A stretch of 64,000 bases of DNA from CBDDLJ01 sp965230635 (GTDB lineage Bacteria > Pseudomonadota > Gammaproteobacteria > UBA1113), in the NCBI GenBank assembly GCA_965230635.1, contig CBDDLJ010000012.1, forward strand, positions 1 through 64,000. Reading direction: 5' to 3'. Of the stretch, positions 55,018-64,000 are shown in pieces (position 1 is the stretch's first letter; every line of letters begins with the position of its first letter). The notes under the pieces are model-generated. The model made no database searches. It saw only the letters and a program-made list of their open reading frames with translations, and was not told the DNA's origin. Made by a program: the position numbers and the translations under genes.

Positions 55018-56034
55018 TTAAACGTTATTTTCCATGCTATCTTCGTATTGCCCTAATGAGGCAAATCCATTAAGCTTTGCGCGCTGCTGCAGAGCTTGTT
55101 GTGCTGCTGGAGTATTGTTTTTATTTCCTTGCCATAATTCTAGGCTAGGAGCTTGTAAAGCCCGGCCGTAGGAAAAGCTTAATTGCCAAGGTAGATTGTC
55201 ATGCAATTTATTCATCTTATTTAAATGTTGTGTTGCTAATACCGCACTTTGTCCACCAGATAAAAAATTAATCGTTGGTACTGCTGCTGGAACAGTGCGT
55301 TTTAATATTTTTACTGTTTCTAAAGCAACATCATCAATGCTGGCTTGTAATGGGCAATCACTGCCAGTAATGATCATGCTAGGTTTTAAGATGATTCCTT
55401 CTAATAATACGTCTTGTGTGAATAATTCATTAAATACAGCACGTAATATACATTCTGAAAGCTGGGCGCAGCGTTCAATAGAGTGCGTTCCATCCATTAA
55501 GACTTCAGGCTCTACAATAGGCACTACACCTTGACTTTGGCAAATAGCGGCGTAACGGGCAAGAGCATGTGCATTGGAATGAATGACTTGGCGAGAACAA
55601 TGCTGGCTAATAGAATAAACAGCACGCCATTTGGCAAATTTTGCACCGTTTTCTTTATATTGAATCAAACGGTCAGATAACCCATCTAAACCTTGAGTCA
55701 CTTTATCACCATTTTTATTTAAATCAATCAAGCCTTTGTCTACTTTAATACCAGGGACGATACCTTGATTAGTCAATAGTTGACCAAGCGTATCAGATTG
55801 ACTGCTTTTTTGTGTTAAGGTTTCTTCAAATAAGATGACACCACTAATGTGTTCATTCAACCCTGGTGTCGTAAACAGCATTTCACGGTAGTCTCGGCGG
55901 TTATTCCCTGTGTTGTTGACATTAATTGTGTCAAATCGCTTACCAATGGTTTTTTCGCTTTCATCAGCTGCTAAAATTCCTTTACCCCGAATAGCTATTT
56001 TTTCAACAGTATTTAATAACTCCTGTCTAGACAT
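55018..56034 (-). CDS. Class I fructose-bisphosphate aldolase (eukaryote-like type)
   Basis: It cleaves fructose-1,6-bisphosphate into glyceraldehyde-3-phosphate and dihydroxyacetone phosphate. The 338 residues follow the animal/plant class I pattern: IAIRGKGILAADESEKTIGK (phosphate- and substrate-binding), RRDYREMLFTTPGLNEHISG, FAKWRAVYSIS with a catalytic Lys, the Schiff-base Lys in EGIILKPSMIITGSD, and FLSGGQSAVLATQHLNKMN. It is not the class II zinc enzyme most Gammaproteobacteria use. The C-terminal Tyr-tail region is short. The gene is divergent from smc and followed by tRNA-Arg. The 262 bp between aldolase and smc hold promoters but no gene. Confidence 0.93.
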   Translation of the reverse strand: MSRQELLNTVEKIAIRGKGILAADESEKTIGKRFDTINVNNTGNNRRDYREMLFTTPGLNEHISGVILFEETLTQKSSQSDTLGQLLTNQGIVPGIKVDKGLIDLNKNGDKVTQGLDGLSDRLIQYKENGAKFAKWRAVYSISQHCSRQVIHSNAHALARYAAICQSQGVVPIVEPEVLMDGTHSIERCAQLSECILRAVFNELFTQDVLLEGIILKPSMIITGSDCPLQASIDDVALETVKILKRTVPAAVPTINFLSGGQSAVLATQHLNKMNKLHDNLPWQLSFSYGRALQAPSLELWQGNKNNTPAAQQALQQRAKLNGFASLGQYEDSMENNV

Positions 56035-56296
56035 GTGTTAATCCTCATTCATGGTTTCAAATCTTGGCGCATAGTATATCTCTGAGTTCAGGTTAGCACA
56101 ATAACTGGCAAGGCTGTATAGAAAATTAGCATTCCTTGCTTATAGAGTTAGTAGACATAAAATGCGCAAAGAGCGCAATCACTGCTGCATAAAAAAACAG
56201 CTGAAAATTAGCTGTATTTAACTCTCATGACGATTCTTTTCTTTCAGCAAATAGTGTAAACTGTAGCACTTTTTACTATTGCAGGTAATTTGAACC

Positions 56297-59200
56297 TTGA
56301 GTGACCTAAAGAAAGCAACATTGCGCTTAGACAAAATTAAGCTGTCTGGATTTAAATCCTTTGTCGATCCCACGGTTGTGCCGTTACCTAGCAATTTGAT
56401 AGGTATTGTTGGTCCAAATGGTTGCGGTAAATCAAATATTATTGATGCTGTTCGCTGGGTTATGGGTGAAGGTTCTGCCAAAGTACTGCGCGGTGAATCC
56501 ATGGCGGATGTTATTTTTAACGGTTCTAGTGATCGCAAACCTTTGGGGCAAGCTTCTATTGAATTAACTTTTGACAATCCAGAAGGGGCATTGGGTGGTG
56601 AGTATGCACAATTTAGTCAAATTGTGCTACGTCGTGAAGTCAGCCGTGATGGCACATCCAACTATTATTTAAACAATACACGTTGTCGTAAGCGTGACAT
56701 TGCGGATGTATTTCTTGGTACAGGTTTAGGCCCTAGAAGCTACTCTATTATTGGTCAAAATACAGTGTCACGATTAATTGAGGCAAAACCAGAAGAATTA
56801 CGTGCTTACATTGAGGAAGCTGCGGGAATATCAAAGTACAAGGAACGTCGACGAGAAACAGAAAAGCGTATTAGTCATACGCGTGAAAATTTAGTCCGAT
56901 TAAATGACGTTAGAGAAGAGCTGCATAAACAATTAGAGCATTTGCAACAGCAAGCATCGGCAGCAGAAAAATATAAAAATCTAAAACAAGAAGAACATAC
57001 TTTAGAGCGGCAAGTCCTCGGTTTGCGTTGGCGAACACAACAACAGCAATTAGATAAATTTGAACATGCATTGCGAGAGCAAGAAGTTATATTAGAAAAA
57101 CACCATGCTGATTTGCAAAAAGAGGATACTCAGTTAGAACAACTACGTATCCAGCAGCATACGGCTAATGATAACTTGCAATCTACCCAAGAGATTTATT
57201 ATCAAGCTTCGACAGAAGTGAATCAGTATGAACAAACTTTGCAGCACCAAGAAGAAAGGCAGCAACAATTGCAAGCTGATTTACAGCATGCACAGGCTGA
57301 GTTAAGTCAGTTGACTGAAGAAATTAACAATGATTCAACATGCACAGCGGCATTACAGCATGAGTTAGAAACTAGGCAGCCTGAATTAAAGCAGAGTCAA
57401 CAAGAACAACAAGAAGTGCATTCATTGTATGCTGAAACAGAAGAAAAAATGCAAAATTGGCAAGAGCGCTGGGAATTGTACACAGCAAAGTCGCACCAAT
57501 CACAACAAGAGGCACAAGTACAACAAACACAAATACAGCACTTTGAAAAGTACATTCAGCAATCCTATCAGCGTGTACAGCGTTGTCAAACAGAAATAAC
57601 TCACTTAAACACCGATGTTATTATACACGCTCTGTCTGAATTGAAAGCAACTGAAGTTGCTATGACGAATGAACAAAACCAATTGCTTGAAAAGAAAAAA
57701 ATACTGCAAGAGCAAGTATTAACACAACGAAAAAACATCAAAGAAACGGCAGAGTCACTGGATCAAGCACGTGGTGAACTACAACAGGCACGTGGGCGAC
57801 ATGCTTCTCTCGATGCATTACAAAAAATTGCTCTAGGGGAACATAATCAAAGTACTTTGACATGGTTAAAGCAAAATGATTTATCCGAAAGTGCAAGATT
57901 GGCAGAGTGTATTACAGTGGATAGGGGCTGGGAGTGCGCAGTTGAAACGGTACTAGGTCAATATTTGCAAGCATTTTGCGCTAAAGAGATTGATCCTATT
58001 GCTATAACAATTCCTGATTTAGAGCATGCTGAATTAACTGTTTTGCAACATGAAAAAGAAAATCATTTGACCATTACAGATAATAGTTTAGCAACAAAAG
58101 TACAGGGCTCTAGTGCAATAAAAAGCATGTTAAAGAATGTCTATGTGGTTGATGATTTGCAAGAGGCAATTCAACAACGTGCGCGTTTAGATGAAGATGA
58201 ATCTATTATTACGCCGATGGGCATATGGTTAAGCAAGTATTGGTTACGTGTTAATCATAAAGACGATGCACAACGTGGTGTTTTAGAGCGTGAAAAATCA
58301 TTGCAAGTAGTACAACAAGAAATAGAGTCACTTGAAAATACAGCTAAAAACCTAGTTGAACAAAGCAATAATGAGCAAGATAAGTTACATGAAGATGAAA
58401 CTAGCTTAGATCATGTGTTAGAAGCACTGGATAATATCGGTCAGACTTTAAGTGATACGAAAACGCAGCAAAAAATTAAACAAGCTCGCTTTGATCAAAT
58501 GCAAGCACGCCATAAAGAATTAAAGCATGATATCAGCGAGCAAGAAACACACATAGAATCAACTGAAGAAAATTTAAAGAAAGCACGGCATGCTTGGGAA
58601 ACTGCGCTGCAATCCATGGAAAAACATGCCGATGAACGTAAAAAACTAACGGCTGAACGAGATACATTAGAAAATAACTTACAGGCACAACGCCAGCGAG
58701 TTAAAGAAGTCAATGATAAAGTGCAAGAAACCCTATTAATTGAACAACGATTACGCAGTGAGTTGCTTGCTAAACAGCAATTACTCCAGCGACTACAACA
58801 ACAGTTGACGAGTGCAACATCCCGCTGCACAAATGTAGAAAAAGAGTTAACTGCTTGTGATGCACCCATAGCAAAAGTAAAGGAGCAGTTAGAAATAACA
58901 TTGACAGAACGTTTAGCAGCTGATGAAAAATTACAAGCAGCCAGGCAAAAAGCACAAGATATTGAGCATTTTTTGCGTGAAGCAGAGCAAAAACGTCATG
59001 AAATAGAAAACACAGTTAACTCACAGCGTGAAATTATTGAAAAATTAAAATTGGATAAGCAGAGTTGTCATGTTAGACAATCGGCCTTGTCTGAGCAGTT
59101 AGATCAAATGGATACAAGCATTGATGATATCATTAAGCAATTACCAGAGGGCTTGTCTACTGAAACATGTGAAACACAATTAGAACGAATTAAAAATCGT

Positions 59201-59824
59201 ATTGGTCGCTTAGGTGCAATTAATTTAACAGCTATTGAGGAATATAGCACTCAATCAGAGCGGCTAACTTACTTAGATAAACAAAATGATGATTTAGAAG
59301 AGGCATTAAAAATCTTAGAAGAAGCTATTGCTAAAATTGATAAGGAAACGCGACAAAAATTCAAGAGCACATTTGAAATCATTAATGACTATTTTGTTAG
59401 CTTGTTTCCTAAGATTTTTGGTGGTGGTAGCGCCACATTAGAATTAACCGGACAAGATTTATTGGATACCGGTGTCGCGGTTATGGCAAGGCCACCTGGT
59501 AAAAAGAATAGCACTATTCATTTATTATCCGGAGGTGAGAAAGCACTCACCGCTATTGCGCTAGTTTTTGCTATTTTTCATTTGAATCCAGCGCCATTTT
59601 GTATGCTAGATGAAGTTGATGCACCGTTAGATGATGCTAATGTTGGTCGTTTTTGTGCTTTATTAAAAGAAATGTCCAGCAGTGTTCAATTTATATATAT
59701 AAGCCATAATAAAATTACCATTGAGATTGCATCACAATTAATTGGGGTGACTATGAAAGAGCCTGGCGTATCTCGATTAGTCTCTGTTGATGTTGAAGAA
59801 GCAATGGCAATGGCGGAAGTGTAA
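56297..59824 (+). CDS. smc: Chromosome segregation protein SMC
   Basis: An ABC-type ATPase that folds at a hinge and, as a dimer, organises chromosomes. The 1175 residues show Walker A VGPNGCGKSNIIDAVRW (about 39-55), two long coiled coils, a hinge about 518-655 (ARLAECITVDRGWECAVETV), the ABC signature LLSGGEKALTAIALVFA (about 1076) and Walker B PFCMLDEVDAPLDDANVGRF (about 1097). The start is a TTG here; a second TTG eight codons later (RLDKIKLSGFKSF) fits the usual family N-terminus better, and neither ribosome-binding site is decisive. It is first of smc-zipA-ligA, a gammaproteobacterial gene order, with 18 bp to zipA. Confidence 0.95.
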   Translation: MSDLKKATLRLDKIKLSGFKSFVDPTVVPLPSNLIGIVGPNGCGKSNIIDAVRWVMGEGSAKVLRGESMADVIFNGSSDRKPLGQASIELTFDNPEGALGGEYAQFSQIVLRREVSRDGTSNYYLNNTRCRKRDIADVFLGTGLGPRSYSIIGQNTVSRLIEAKPEELRAYIEEAAGISKYKERRRETEKRISHTRENLVRLNDVREELHKQLEHLQQQASAAEKYKNLKQEEHTLERQVLGLRWRTQQQQLDKFEHALREQEVILEKHHADLQKEDTQLEQLRIQQHTANDNLQSTQEIYYQASTEVNQYEQTLQHQEERQQQLQADLQHAQAELSQLTEEINNDSTCTAALQHELETRQPELKQSQQEQQEVHSLYAETEEKMQNWQERWELYTAKSHQSQQEAQVQQTQIQHFEKYIQQSYQRVQRCQTEITHLNTDVIIHALSELKATEVAMTNEQNQLLEKKKILQEQVLTQRKNIKETAESLDQARGELQQARGRHASLDALQKIALGEHNQSTLTWLKQNDLSESARLAECITVDRGWECAVETVLGQYLQAFCAKEIDPIAITIPDLEHAELTVLQHEKENHLTITDNSLATKVQGSSAIKSMLKNVYVVDDLQEAIQQRARLDEDESIITPMGIWLSKYWLRVNHKDDAQRGVLEREKSLQVVQQEIESLENTAKNLVEQSNNEQDKLHEDETSLDHVLEALDNIGQTLSDTKTQQKIKQARFDQMQARHKELKHDISEQETHIESTEENLKKARHAWETALQSMEKHADERKKLTAERDTLENNLQAQRQRVKEVNDKVQETLLIEQRLRSELLAKQQLLQRLQQQLTSATSRCTNVEKELTACDAPIAKVKEQLEITLTERLAADEKLQAARQKAQDIEHFLREAEQKRHEIENTVNSQREIIEKLKLDKQSCHVRQSALSEQLDQMDTSIDDIIKQLPEGLSTETCETQLERIKNRIGRLGAINLTAIEEYSTQSERLTYLDKQNDDLEEALKILEEAIAKIDKETRQKFKSTFEIINDYFVSLFPKIFGGGSATLELTGQDLLDTGVAVMARPPGKKNSTIHLLSGGEKALTAIALVFAIFHLNPAPFCMLDEVDAPLDDANVGRFCALLKEMSSSVQFIYISHNKITIEIASQLIGVTMKEPGVSRLVSVDVEEAMAMAEV

Positions 59825-59842
59825 TAGTAGAGAGGTGACCAA

Positions 59843-60577
59843 ATGGAATTAAATTTGCGTGTTGTATTGTTGCTAGTTATGGCACTTTTTATTTTTGGTA
59901 TTTTATTTGAAAGCTTTAGACGTCAACGACAACGAAAATCACATGACTCAGTATGCACAGACTTAGATAATAAAATTACTGAAACAGAGAAAATGGTAGG
60001 ATTAACTGAAGAAGAAGGTGTTTTAAGCCAAATGGAAATTATTAGTTCAACCGCGGCGGAGACTGATACCTTTGTAGTAAACAAGGAAATTGATAAAGAA
60101 GTAGGGCAACCTTCACCCTCATTTGCTTCAGAGGCTTCCTGTTTACAATCAGCCACGGAAAAGGATTTAATTATATTTTATATTATGCCGCGCCCCGCTC
60201 ATGTTTTTCATGGTCATGAATTAAAACAAACGTTGTACGCTGCTGGGTTTAATTTTGGTACGATGAAGATTTTCGATTACCAAAACCCAGCGTATGAAAA
60301 TAATAATATATTGTTTTGTGTTTCCTCCGCATTTGAGCCAGGCGTTTTTGATATTACACATATGAGTTCTGACAGTTTTGCAGGACTGTGCTTATTTATG
60401 AGCATTCAACATCAGGAACCTATGATGATTTTTGATATAATGCTAAACAAAGCAAATGATTTAGCCTATCGTTTACAGGCAAACTTATGTGATAATCAAC
60501 GTGAACCAGTTGATGATGATTATACTCTACAATGCCGAGAACGAATTAGAACGCTTGCTTTTGCACAAGCAAATTAA
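59843..60577 (+). CDS. zipA: Cell division protein ZipA
   Basis: It tethers FtsZ to the inner membrane at the division site. The 244 residues begin with one membrane helix (LRVVLLLVMALFIFGILFE), then a basic stop (RRQRQRKS), an acidic and variable linker (about 35-110), and the FtsZ-binding domain: DLIIFYIMPRPAHVFHGHEL, LYAAGFNFGTMKIFDYQN, FEPGVFDI and PMMIFDIMLNKANDLAYRLQ. The linker is shorter than in E. coli. AGAGGTGA precedes the ATG, and ligA follows after eight bases. Presence of ZipA supports assignment to Gammaproteobacteria. Confidence 0.93.
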   Translation: MELNLRVVLLLVMALFIFGILFESFRRQRQRKSHDSVCTDLDNKITETEKMVGLTEEEGVLSQMEIISSTAAETDTFVVNKEIDKEVGQPSPSFASEASCLQSATEKDLIIFYIMPRPAHVFHGHELKQTLYAAGFNFGTMKIFDYQNPAYENNNILFCVSSAFEPGVFDITHMSSDSFAGLCLFMSIQHQEPMMIFDIMLNKANDLAYRLQANLCDNQREPVDDDYTLQCRERIRTLAFAQAN

Positions 60578-60585
60578 GTGCATTC

Positions 60586-62619
60586 ATGAGCAACGTTATA
60601 CCTAAAGCTATATTGCAACGCATTAAAATATTAAGAGAAGAACTCAATCGACATAATTATAATTACTATGTTATTGATACCCCAACTATTCCTGACAGTG
60701 AGTATGATCGACTTTTTCAACAATTAACACAGCTTGAATCTGACTATCCTACTACAGTCAGTGTAGATTCACCCACACAACGCGTAGGGGCTCCAGCATT
60801 AAAAGAGTTTTCGCAGGTTAAACATAAAAAACGCATGCTATCTTTGCACAATGCATTTTCTGATGAAGATGTCATTGCCTTTGATCAACGCATCCATACC
60901 CGACTAAAAATAAACGATAGCATAAAGTTTACTTGTGAGCCTAAGCTAGACGGTGTTGCAGCTACTTTACATTATAAAAACGGTCAGTTATTTATGGCTG
61001 CAACGCGTGGAGATGGCTCGATAGGAGAAGATATTACCTTAAATATTCGAACAATACCTTCTGTCCCTTTGATTTTGCAAGGTAATAATATTCCGACCTA
61101 TCTTGAAGTGCGTGCTGAAGTTTATATGAGCAAGACTGGGTTTGATGCCATGAATAAAATGGCATCTAAAAAAAATGAAAAAGTGTTTGCGAATCCACGT
61201 AATGCCGCTGCAGGCAGTCTTCGGCAACTGGATTCTGCGATAACAGCTAATAGACCTCTCTCCATCTTTTTTTATAGTGTTGGGCTTGTTGAAGGTGGAA
61301 AATTGCCTAGCAGCCACTACGATATACTGCAACAATTAAAACAGTGGGGATTTCGAGTCAATCCGCAAATCAAGCGTGTCAGTACTATTGAAGATTGCCT
61401 GACATTTCACAATATATTATTACAAAAACGTGATAAATTAGATTACGAAATAGATGGTGTTGTTTATAAGGTTGACGATATCGATTTGCAAGAACAATTA
61501 GGTTATGTCTCTCGAGCACCTCGCTGGGCTATTGCACATAAGTTTCCAGCGCAGGAGGAAATCACTCAGATAGAGCAGGTTGATTTTCAAGTTGGGCGTA
61601 CCGGGGTATTAACACCTGTAGCGCGCTTGCAACCGGTTGTTGTTGCTGGTGTCACGGTTAGCAATGCAACTTTACATAATATGGATGAAATAGAGCGTAA
61701 AGACGTTCGCATAGGTGATAGTGTTATTGTCAGGAGAGCAGGTGATGTGATTCCTGAAGTAGTTAGTGTTGTCTTTGCTAAGCGCCCTAAAGCGACAACA
61801 AAAATCACATTACCATCTCATTGTCCTGTTTGTGATTCTGAGGTAATCCGGGCTATTGGTGAAGCTGCTGCACGTTGTAGTGGTGGATTGTATTGTCCAG
61901 CGCAGCGTAAAGAAGCTATTAAGCATTTTGCTTCACGTAAAGCAATGGATATTGAAGGCCTAGGAGACAAATTAGTCGATCAATTGATTAAGGTTGGCTT
62001 AATTAACACGATTGCAGATATTTTCTCTTTGGATTTAACTCAAGTAGCTGCATTGGAACGTATGGGGTTAAAATCCGCTGAAAATTTAATGCAAGCTATT
62101 GAAAAAAGTAAAAAGACAAGCTTGGCACGTTTTTTATATGCATTGGGTATTAGAGAGGTAGGTGAAGCGACCGCTTTAAATTTAGCAAACCATTACCAGA
62201 CATTAGAAAATATCATGCAAGCCGAAGAAGAAGAATTACAAACCGTTGAAGATGTCGGTCCCATTGTAGCAACACATATCTATAGATTTTTCAGGCAGCC
62301 TCATAATCTTGAGGCTGTTGAACGTTTGTTAGCTTCTGGCATAAACTGGCCTAAACCGGCAAAAATAGCATTAGATAAGCCGTCATTACAAGGTCAAGTC
62401 TTTGTTTTAACAGGAAGTTTAACAGAATTGACTCGAGAACAAGCGAAGACAATATTGCAACAATATGGTGCAAAAGTTACTGGAAGCGTCTCAAAAAAGA
62501 CCGATTGCCTTGTTGCTGGGCTTGAACCTGGTTCAAAATATGACAAAGCAGAAGCCCTGGGCATTAAAATTTTAGATGAAAAGGCTTTTAAGCGTTTATT
62601 GATATCTCTTGAATCATAG
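60586..62619 (+). CDS. ligA: NAD-dependent DNA ligase
   Basis: It seals nicks in replication and repair using NAD. The 677 residues hold domain Ia (ELNRHNYNYYVIDTPTIPDS), the adenylation motif CEPKLDGVAATLHY with the nucleophilic Lys near 120, RGDGSIGEDITLNIRTI, the OB-fold region VGRTGVLTPVARLQPV, four zinc-binding cysteines (CPVCDSEV to YCPAQRKEA, about 414-438), helix-hairpin-helix repeats and a C-terminal BRCT domain (about 600-677, GQVFVLTGSLTELTREQAKT). Length is normal. The ATG is eight bases after the zipA stop. Confidence 0.96.
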   Translation: MSNVIPKAILQRIKILREELNRHNYNYYVIDTPTIPDSEYDRLFQQLTQLESDYPTTVSVDSPTQRVGAPALKEFSQVKHKKRMLSLHNAFSDEDVIAFDQRIHTRLKINDSIKFTCEPKLDGVAATLHYKNGQLFMAATRGDGSIGEDITLNIRTIPSVPLILQGNNIPTYLEVRAEVYMSKTGFDAMNKMASKKNEKVFANPRNAAAGSLRQLDSAITANRPLSIFFYSVGLVEGGKLPSSHYDILQQLKQWGFRVNPQIKRVSTIEDCLTFHNILLQKRDKLDYEIDGVVYKVDDIDLQEQLGYVSRAPRWAIAHKFPAQEEITQIEQVDFQVGRTGVLTPVARLQPVVVAGVTVSNATLHNMDEIERKDVRIGDSVIVRRAGDVIPEVVSVVFAKRPKATTKITLPSHCPVCDSEVIRAIGEAAARCSGGLYCPAQRKEAIKHFASRKAMDIEGLGDKLVDQLIKVGLINTIADIFSLDLTQVAALERMGLKSAENLMQAIEKSKKTSLARFLYALGIREVGEATALNLANHYQTLENIMQAEEEELQTVEDVGPIVATHIYRFFRQPHNLEAVERLLASGINWPKPAKIALDKPSLQGQVFVLTGSLTELTREQAKTILQQYGAKVTGSVSKKTDCLVAGLEPGSKYDKAEALGIKILDEKAFKRLLISLES

Positions 62620-62810
62620 AGATTTTGTGCTTATTCAATATTTTTTTGAAAGTACCAATAGTTGAAGAACAATAAAATTTTCTTTTAGTTTCTGCAATTT
62701 TTTAATACCACTGCTATACTTAAAAAGTACAGGGTACATCGATGCGATCGATGCACATGAAATTCATTAAGAATATCATATTGTTAAAATTTAAAATAAA
62801 GGAAGTAGTC

Positions 62811-63821
62811 ATGAGTAAAAAGCTGTTTTTGACACTAATGTTGGCATTGCCACTGGTTGCGTGCCATTCTGAAGATGATAAAAATTCGATAACAGATAAC
62901 TCTAAAAAAGAACCTGATGCAGTGATGTCAGCTAAACCGGCAGGGCCAGCAGCAGCTCCTTCTAATCAAGCTAATGATCTGGATAAACCTATGCAAGGGT
63001 CAGCGCGAATGGACTCAGTGGTAACCCCACCACCTACTGAACCAGCTGATCTTGACCAACAAAATGCAGAAGATCAAGATAGCAGTAATCATTCAGCCAA
63101 TACTTACGCACAACAGTATGCGGATGCCAGCAATAGTATGTCGGTGGTAAGTAATTCGAATGCCAGTAGCAGTGATGCAGCTGTGAATGCACCTAATGTT
63201 AGTAATAATAATACAGTTACGAAGACTCCTGATGCCAACAGTAATGGTGCAAGTATAAATGCGCCTAATACTAGTGGCAATAACGCAGTCGCAAATGTTC
63301 CTGATGCCAATAGTAGTAGCACAAATATGAATACGCCTGATGCCAGCAATAATAACGCAGCGGGTAATACTAGCAATACTGGCAGTAATAGTGGTTCAAC
63401 TATGAATACATCAGATGCCAGTAGCAATAGTACAGCAATGAACACCCCTAATACTACTAACAGTGGTTCAACTGTGAACTCATCAGATGTCGCAGGGAGC
63501 AATAATGGGAGTTCAGCGTCTATATCGGATAAACTAGACCAAACTCAAATGGATATACAAAAGAAGTTGGATGAAATCCAGCAAGAAGCTGCATCATCGC
63601 TGGGTATGGATAAATCAAACAAGGGCCATGTTGAAAATGGTACGGATGTGAGTAATGGCGCTAATAGCAATAGTAGCATCAACGGTGCTAGCACTGATGT
63701 TTCTAGTAGCAATGGTTCTAATGTTGATAGTTCTAATAGTAATGATTCTAACAATGGTGGTTCTAACAGCAATAACCCTGGCAGTACCAATAATAACAAT
63801 CAAGATAGTTACGGCTTTTAA
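62811..63821 (+). CDS. Asn/Ser-rich putative lipoprotein (336 aa)
   Basis: The ATG at 62811 follows AAGGAAG; the frame extends 23 codons upstream without signal character. Residues 1-20 are a lipoprotein signal (SKKLFLTLMLALPLVACHSE) with lipobox LVAC, so Cys18 would be lipidated. The rest is low in complexity: Pro/Ala-rich to about 90, then imperfect repeats of about 13-20 residues (TPDANSNGASINAPNTSG, MNTPDASNNNAAGN) to about 240. A short helix (DKLDQTQMDIQKKLDEIQQE) follows, then a Ser/Asn/Gly tail. Such proteins are often surface-exposed. No enzymatic motif is seen. It lies downstream of ligA but is separated by 190 bp and its own signals. Confidence 0.75.
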   Translation: MSKKLFLTLMLALPLVACHSEDDKNSITDNSKKEPDAVMSAKPAGPAAAPSNQANDLDKPMQGSARMDSVVTPPPTEPADLDQQNAEDQDSSNHSANTYAQQYADASNSMSVVSNSNASSSDAAVNAPNVSNNNTVTKTPDANSNGASINAPNTSGNNAVANVPDANSSSTNMNTPDASNNNAAGNTSNTGSNSGSTMNTSDASSNSTAMNTPNTTNSGSTVNSSDVAGSNNGSSASISDKLDQTQMDIQKKLDEIQQEAASSLGMDKSNKGHVENGTDVSNGANSNSSINGASTDVSSSNGSNVDSSNSNDSNNGGSNSNNPGSTNNNNQDSYGF

Positions 63822-63837
63822 TCAAAAGACATATTAC

Positions 63838-63861
63838 GGCTTTTCGCTCCGGTGAAAAGCC
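63838..63861. terminator. Hairpin after the lipoprotein gene
   Basis: GGCTTTTC and GAAAAGCC form an 8-bp perfect stem with an 8-base loop, 16 bases after the lipoprotein stop. The downstream side lacks a clear T-run (ATAATACA), so it may be a weak or bidirectional terminator or only an mRNA-stabilising stem. Confidence 0.45.
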
Positions 63862-63911
63862 ATAATACAATAAGTAACGGCAAACAACTCTTTTTATTTG
63901 TACACTTAGTT

Positions 63912-63930
63912 TTCTGACCAATAAAAACAC
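63912..63930 (-). promoter_or_regulatory. Orphan copy of the NACHT-family leader core
   Basis: The minus strand reads GTGTTTTTATTGGTCAGAA, identical over 19 bases to 6996-7014 in the leader of the intact NACHT gene. In that leader the ATG lies 27 bases further on. Here no start with a long frame follows on the minus strand, so this is either a detached leader, part of a repeated element, or a regulator site. Confidence 0.4.
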
Positions 63931-64000
63931 ACGCCTGATCCATCAAATTTAATAATTCCTTAATATTTGCTTAGTAATATAATAAAGCAATTATCAATAA

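Noticed and set aside
63104..63803. Minus-strand Leu-rich frames opposite the lipoprotein gene
   Set aside because: They are the complement of Asn/Ser-rich codons and lack start signals; the plus-strand frame has a lipoprotein signal and ribosome-binding site.

Overview
The window looks like AT-rich gammaproteobacterial chromosome, most likely from the order Legionellales (relatives of Legionella, Coxiella, Berkiella or Rickettsiella). That placement is inferred from three things: the gammaproteobacterial smc-zipA-ligA order, a complete leucine-degradation operon, and many very large proteins with eukaryote-like modules (NACHT, ankyrin, leucine-rich repeats, coiled coils) set among decayed insertion sequences. 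No marker gene in the window fixes genus or species.

Positions 1-20.5 kb are accessory DNA. A broken Ulp1/C48-like peptidase gene is followed by a frameshifted NACHT-HEAT-TPR gene, an intact paralogue of it (7041-12473, 1810 aa), a decayed IS1634-like transposase carrying a 159-bp hairpin MITE, and a third NACHT gene (13653-20532, three frameshifts). This last gene has ankyrin repeats and 14 nearly identical 35-residue repeats. The second and third NACHT genes share a 5' leader, an N-terminal cassette and a short junction motif, so they look like modular members of one family.

Positions 20.5-23 kb are an insertion-sequence graveyard (IS481, ISNCY, IS630 and IS21 types) around one unknown membrane-type protein. 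Positions 23-31.3 kb on the minus strand hold a leucine/isovalerate catabolic operon: isovaleryl-CoA dehydrogenase, thiolase, methylcrotonyl-CoA carboxylase beta, methylglutaconyl-CoA hydratase, carboxylase alpha, HMG-CoA lyase. Together these convert isovaleryl-CoA to acetyl-CoA and acetoacetate, with the thiolase handling acetoacetyl-CoA. A small protein with a C-terminal KRRR motif is translationally coupled to the operon's end.

Positions 32-35.5 kb carry a coiled-coil protein, an ISAs1 remnant, and an LRR protein with a possible cysteine-peptidase-like C-terminal region. Positions 35.7-44.1 kb are mainly housekeeping: pyrD, a Na+/H+ antiporter, a chagasin-type inhibitor, malic enzyme, an O-methyltransferase, a decayed maf, hemB, a TetR regulator and a YecA-like SEC-C protein. 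Positions 44.4-54.9 kb are accessory again: an IS110 remnant, a 1570-aa LRR/coiled-coil protein, a Nif3-C-terminal-like protein, two acidic unknown proteins and a frameshifted fragment. The rest holds tRNA-Arg(CCU), class I fructose-bisphosphate aldolase, smc-zipA-ligA, and an Asn/Ser-rich lipoprotein.

Decay is concentrated in the accessory genes and transposases, while the long housekeeping frames are clean. This argues for real pseudogenization more than for sequencing error, although several of the frameshifts lie in homopolymers.
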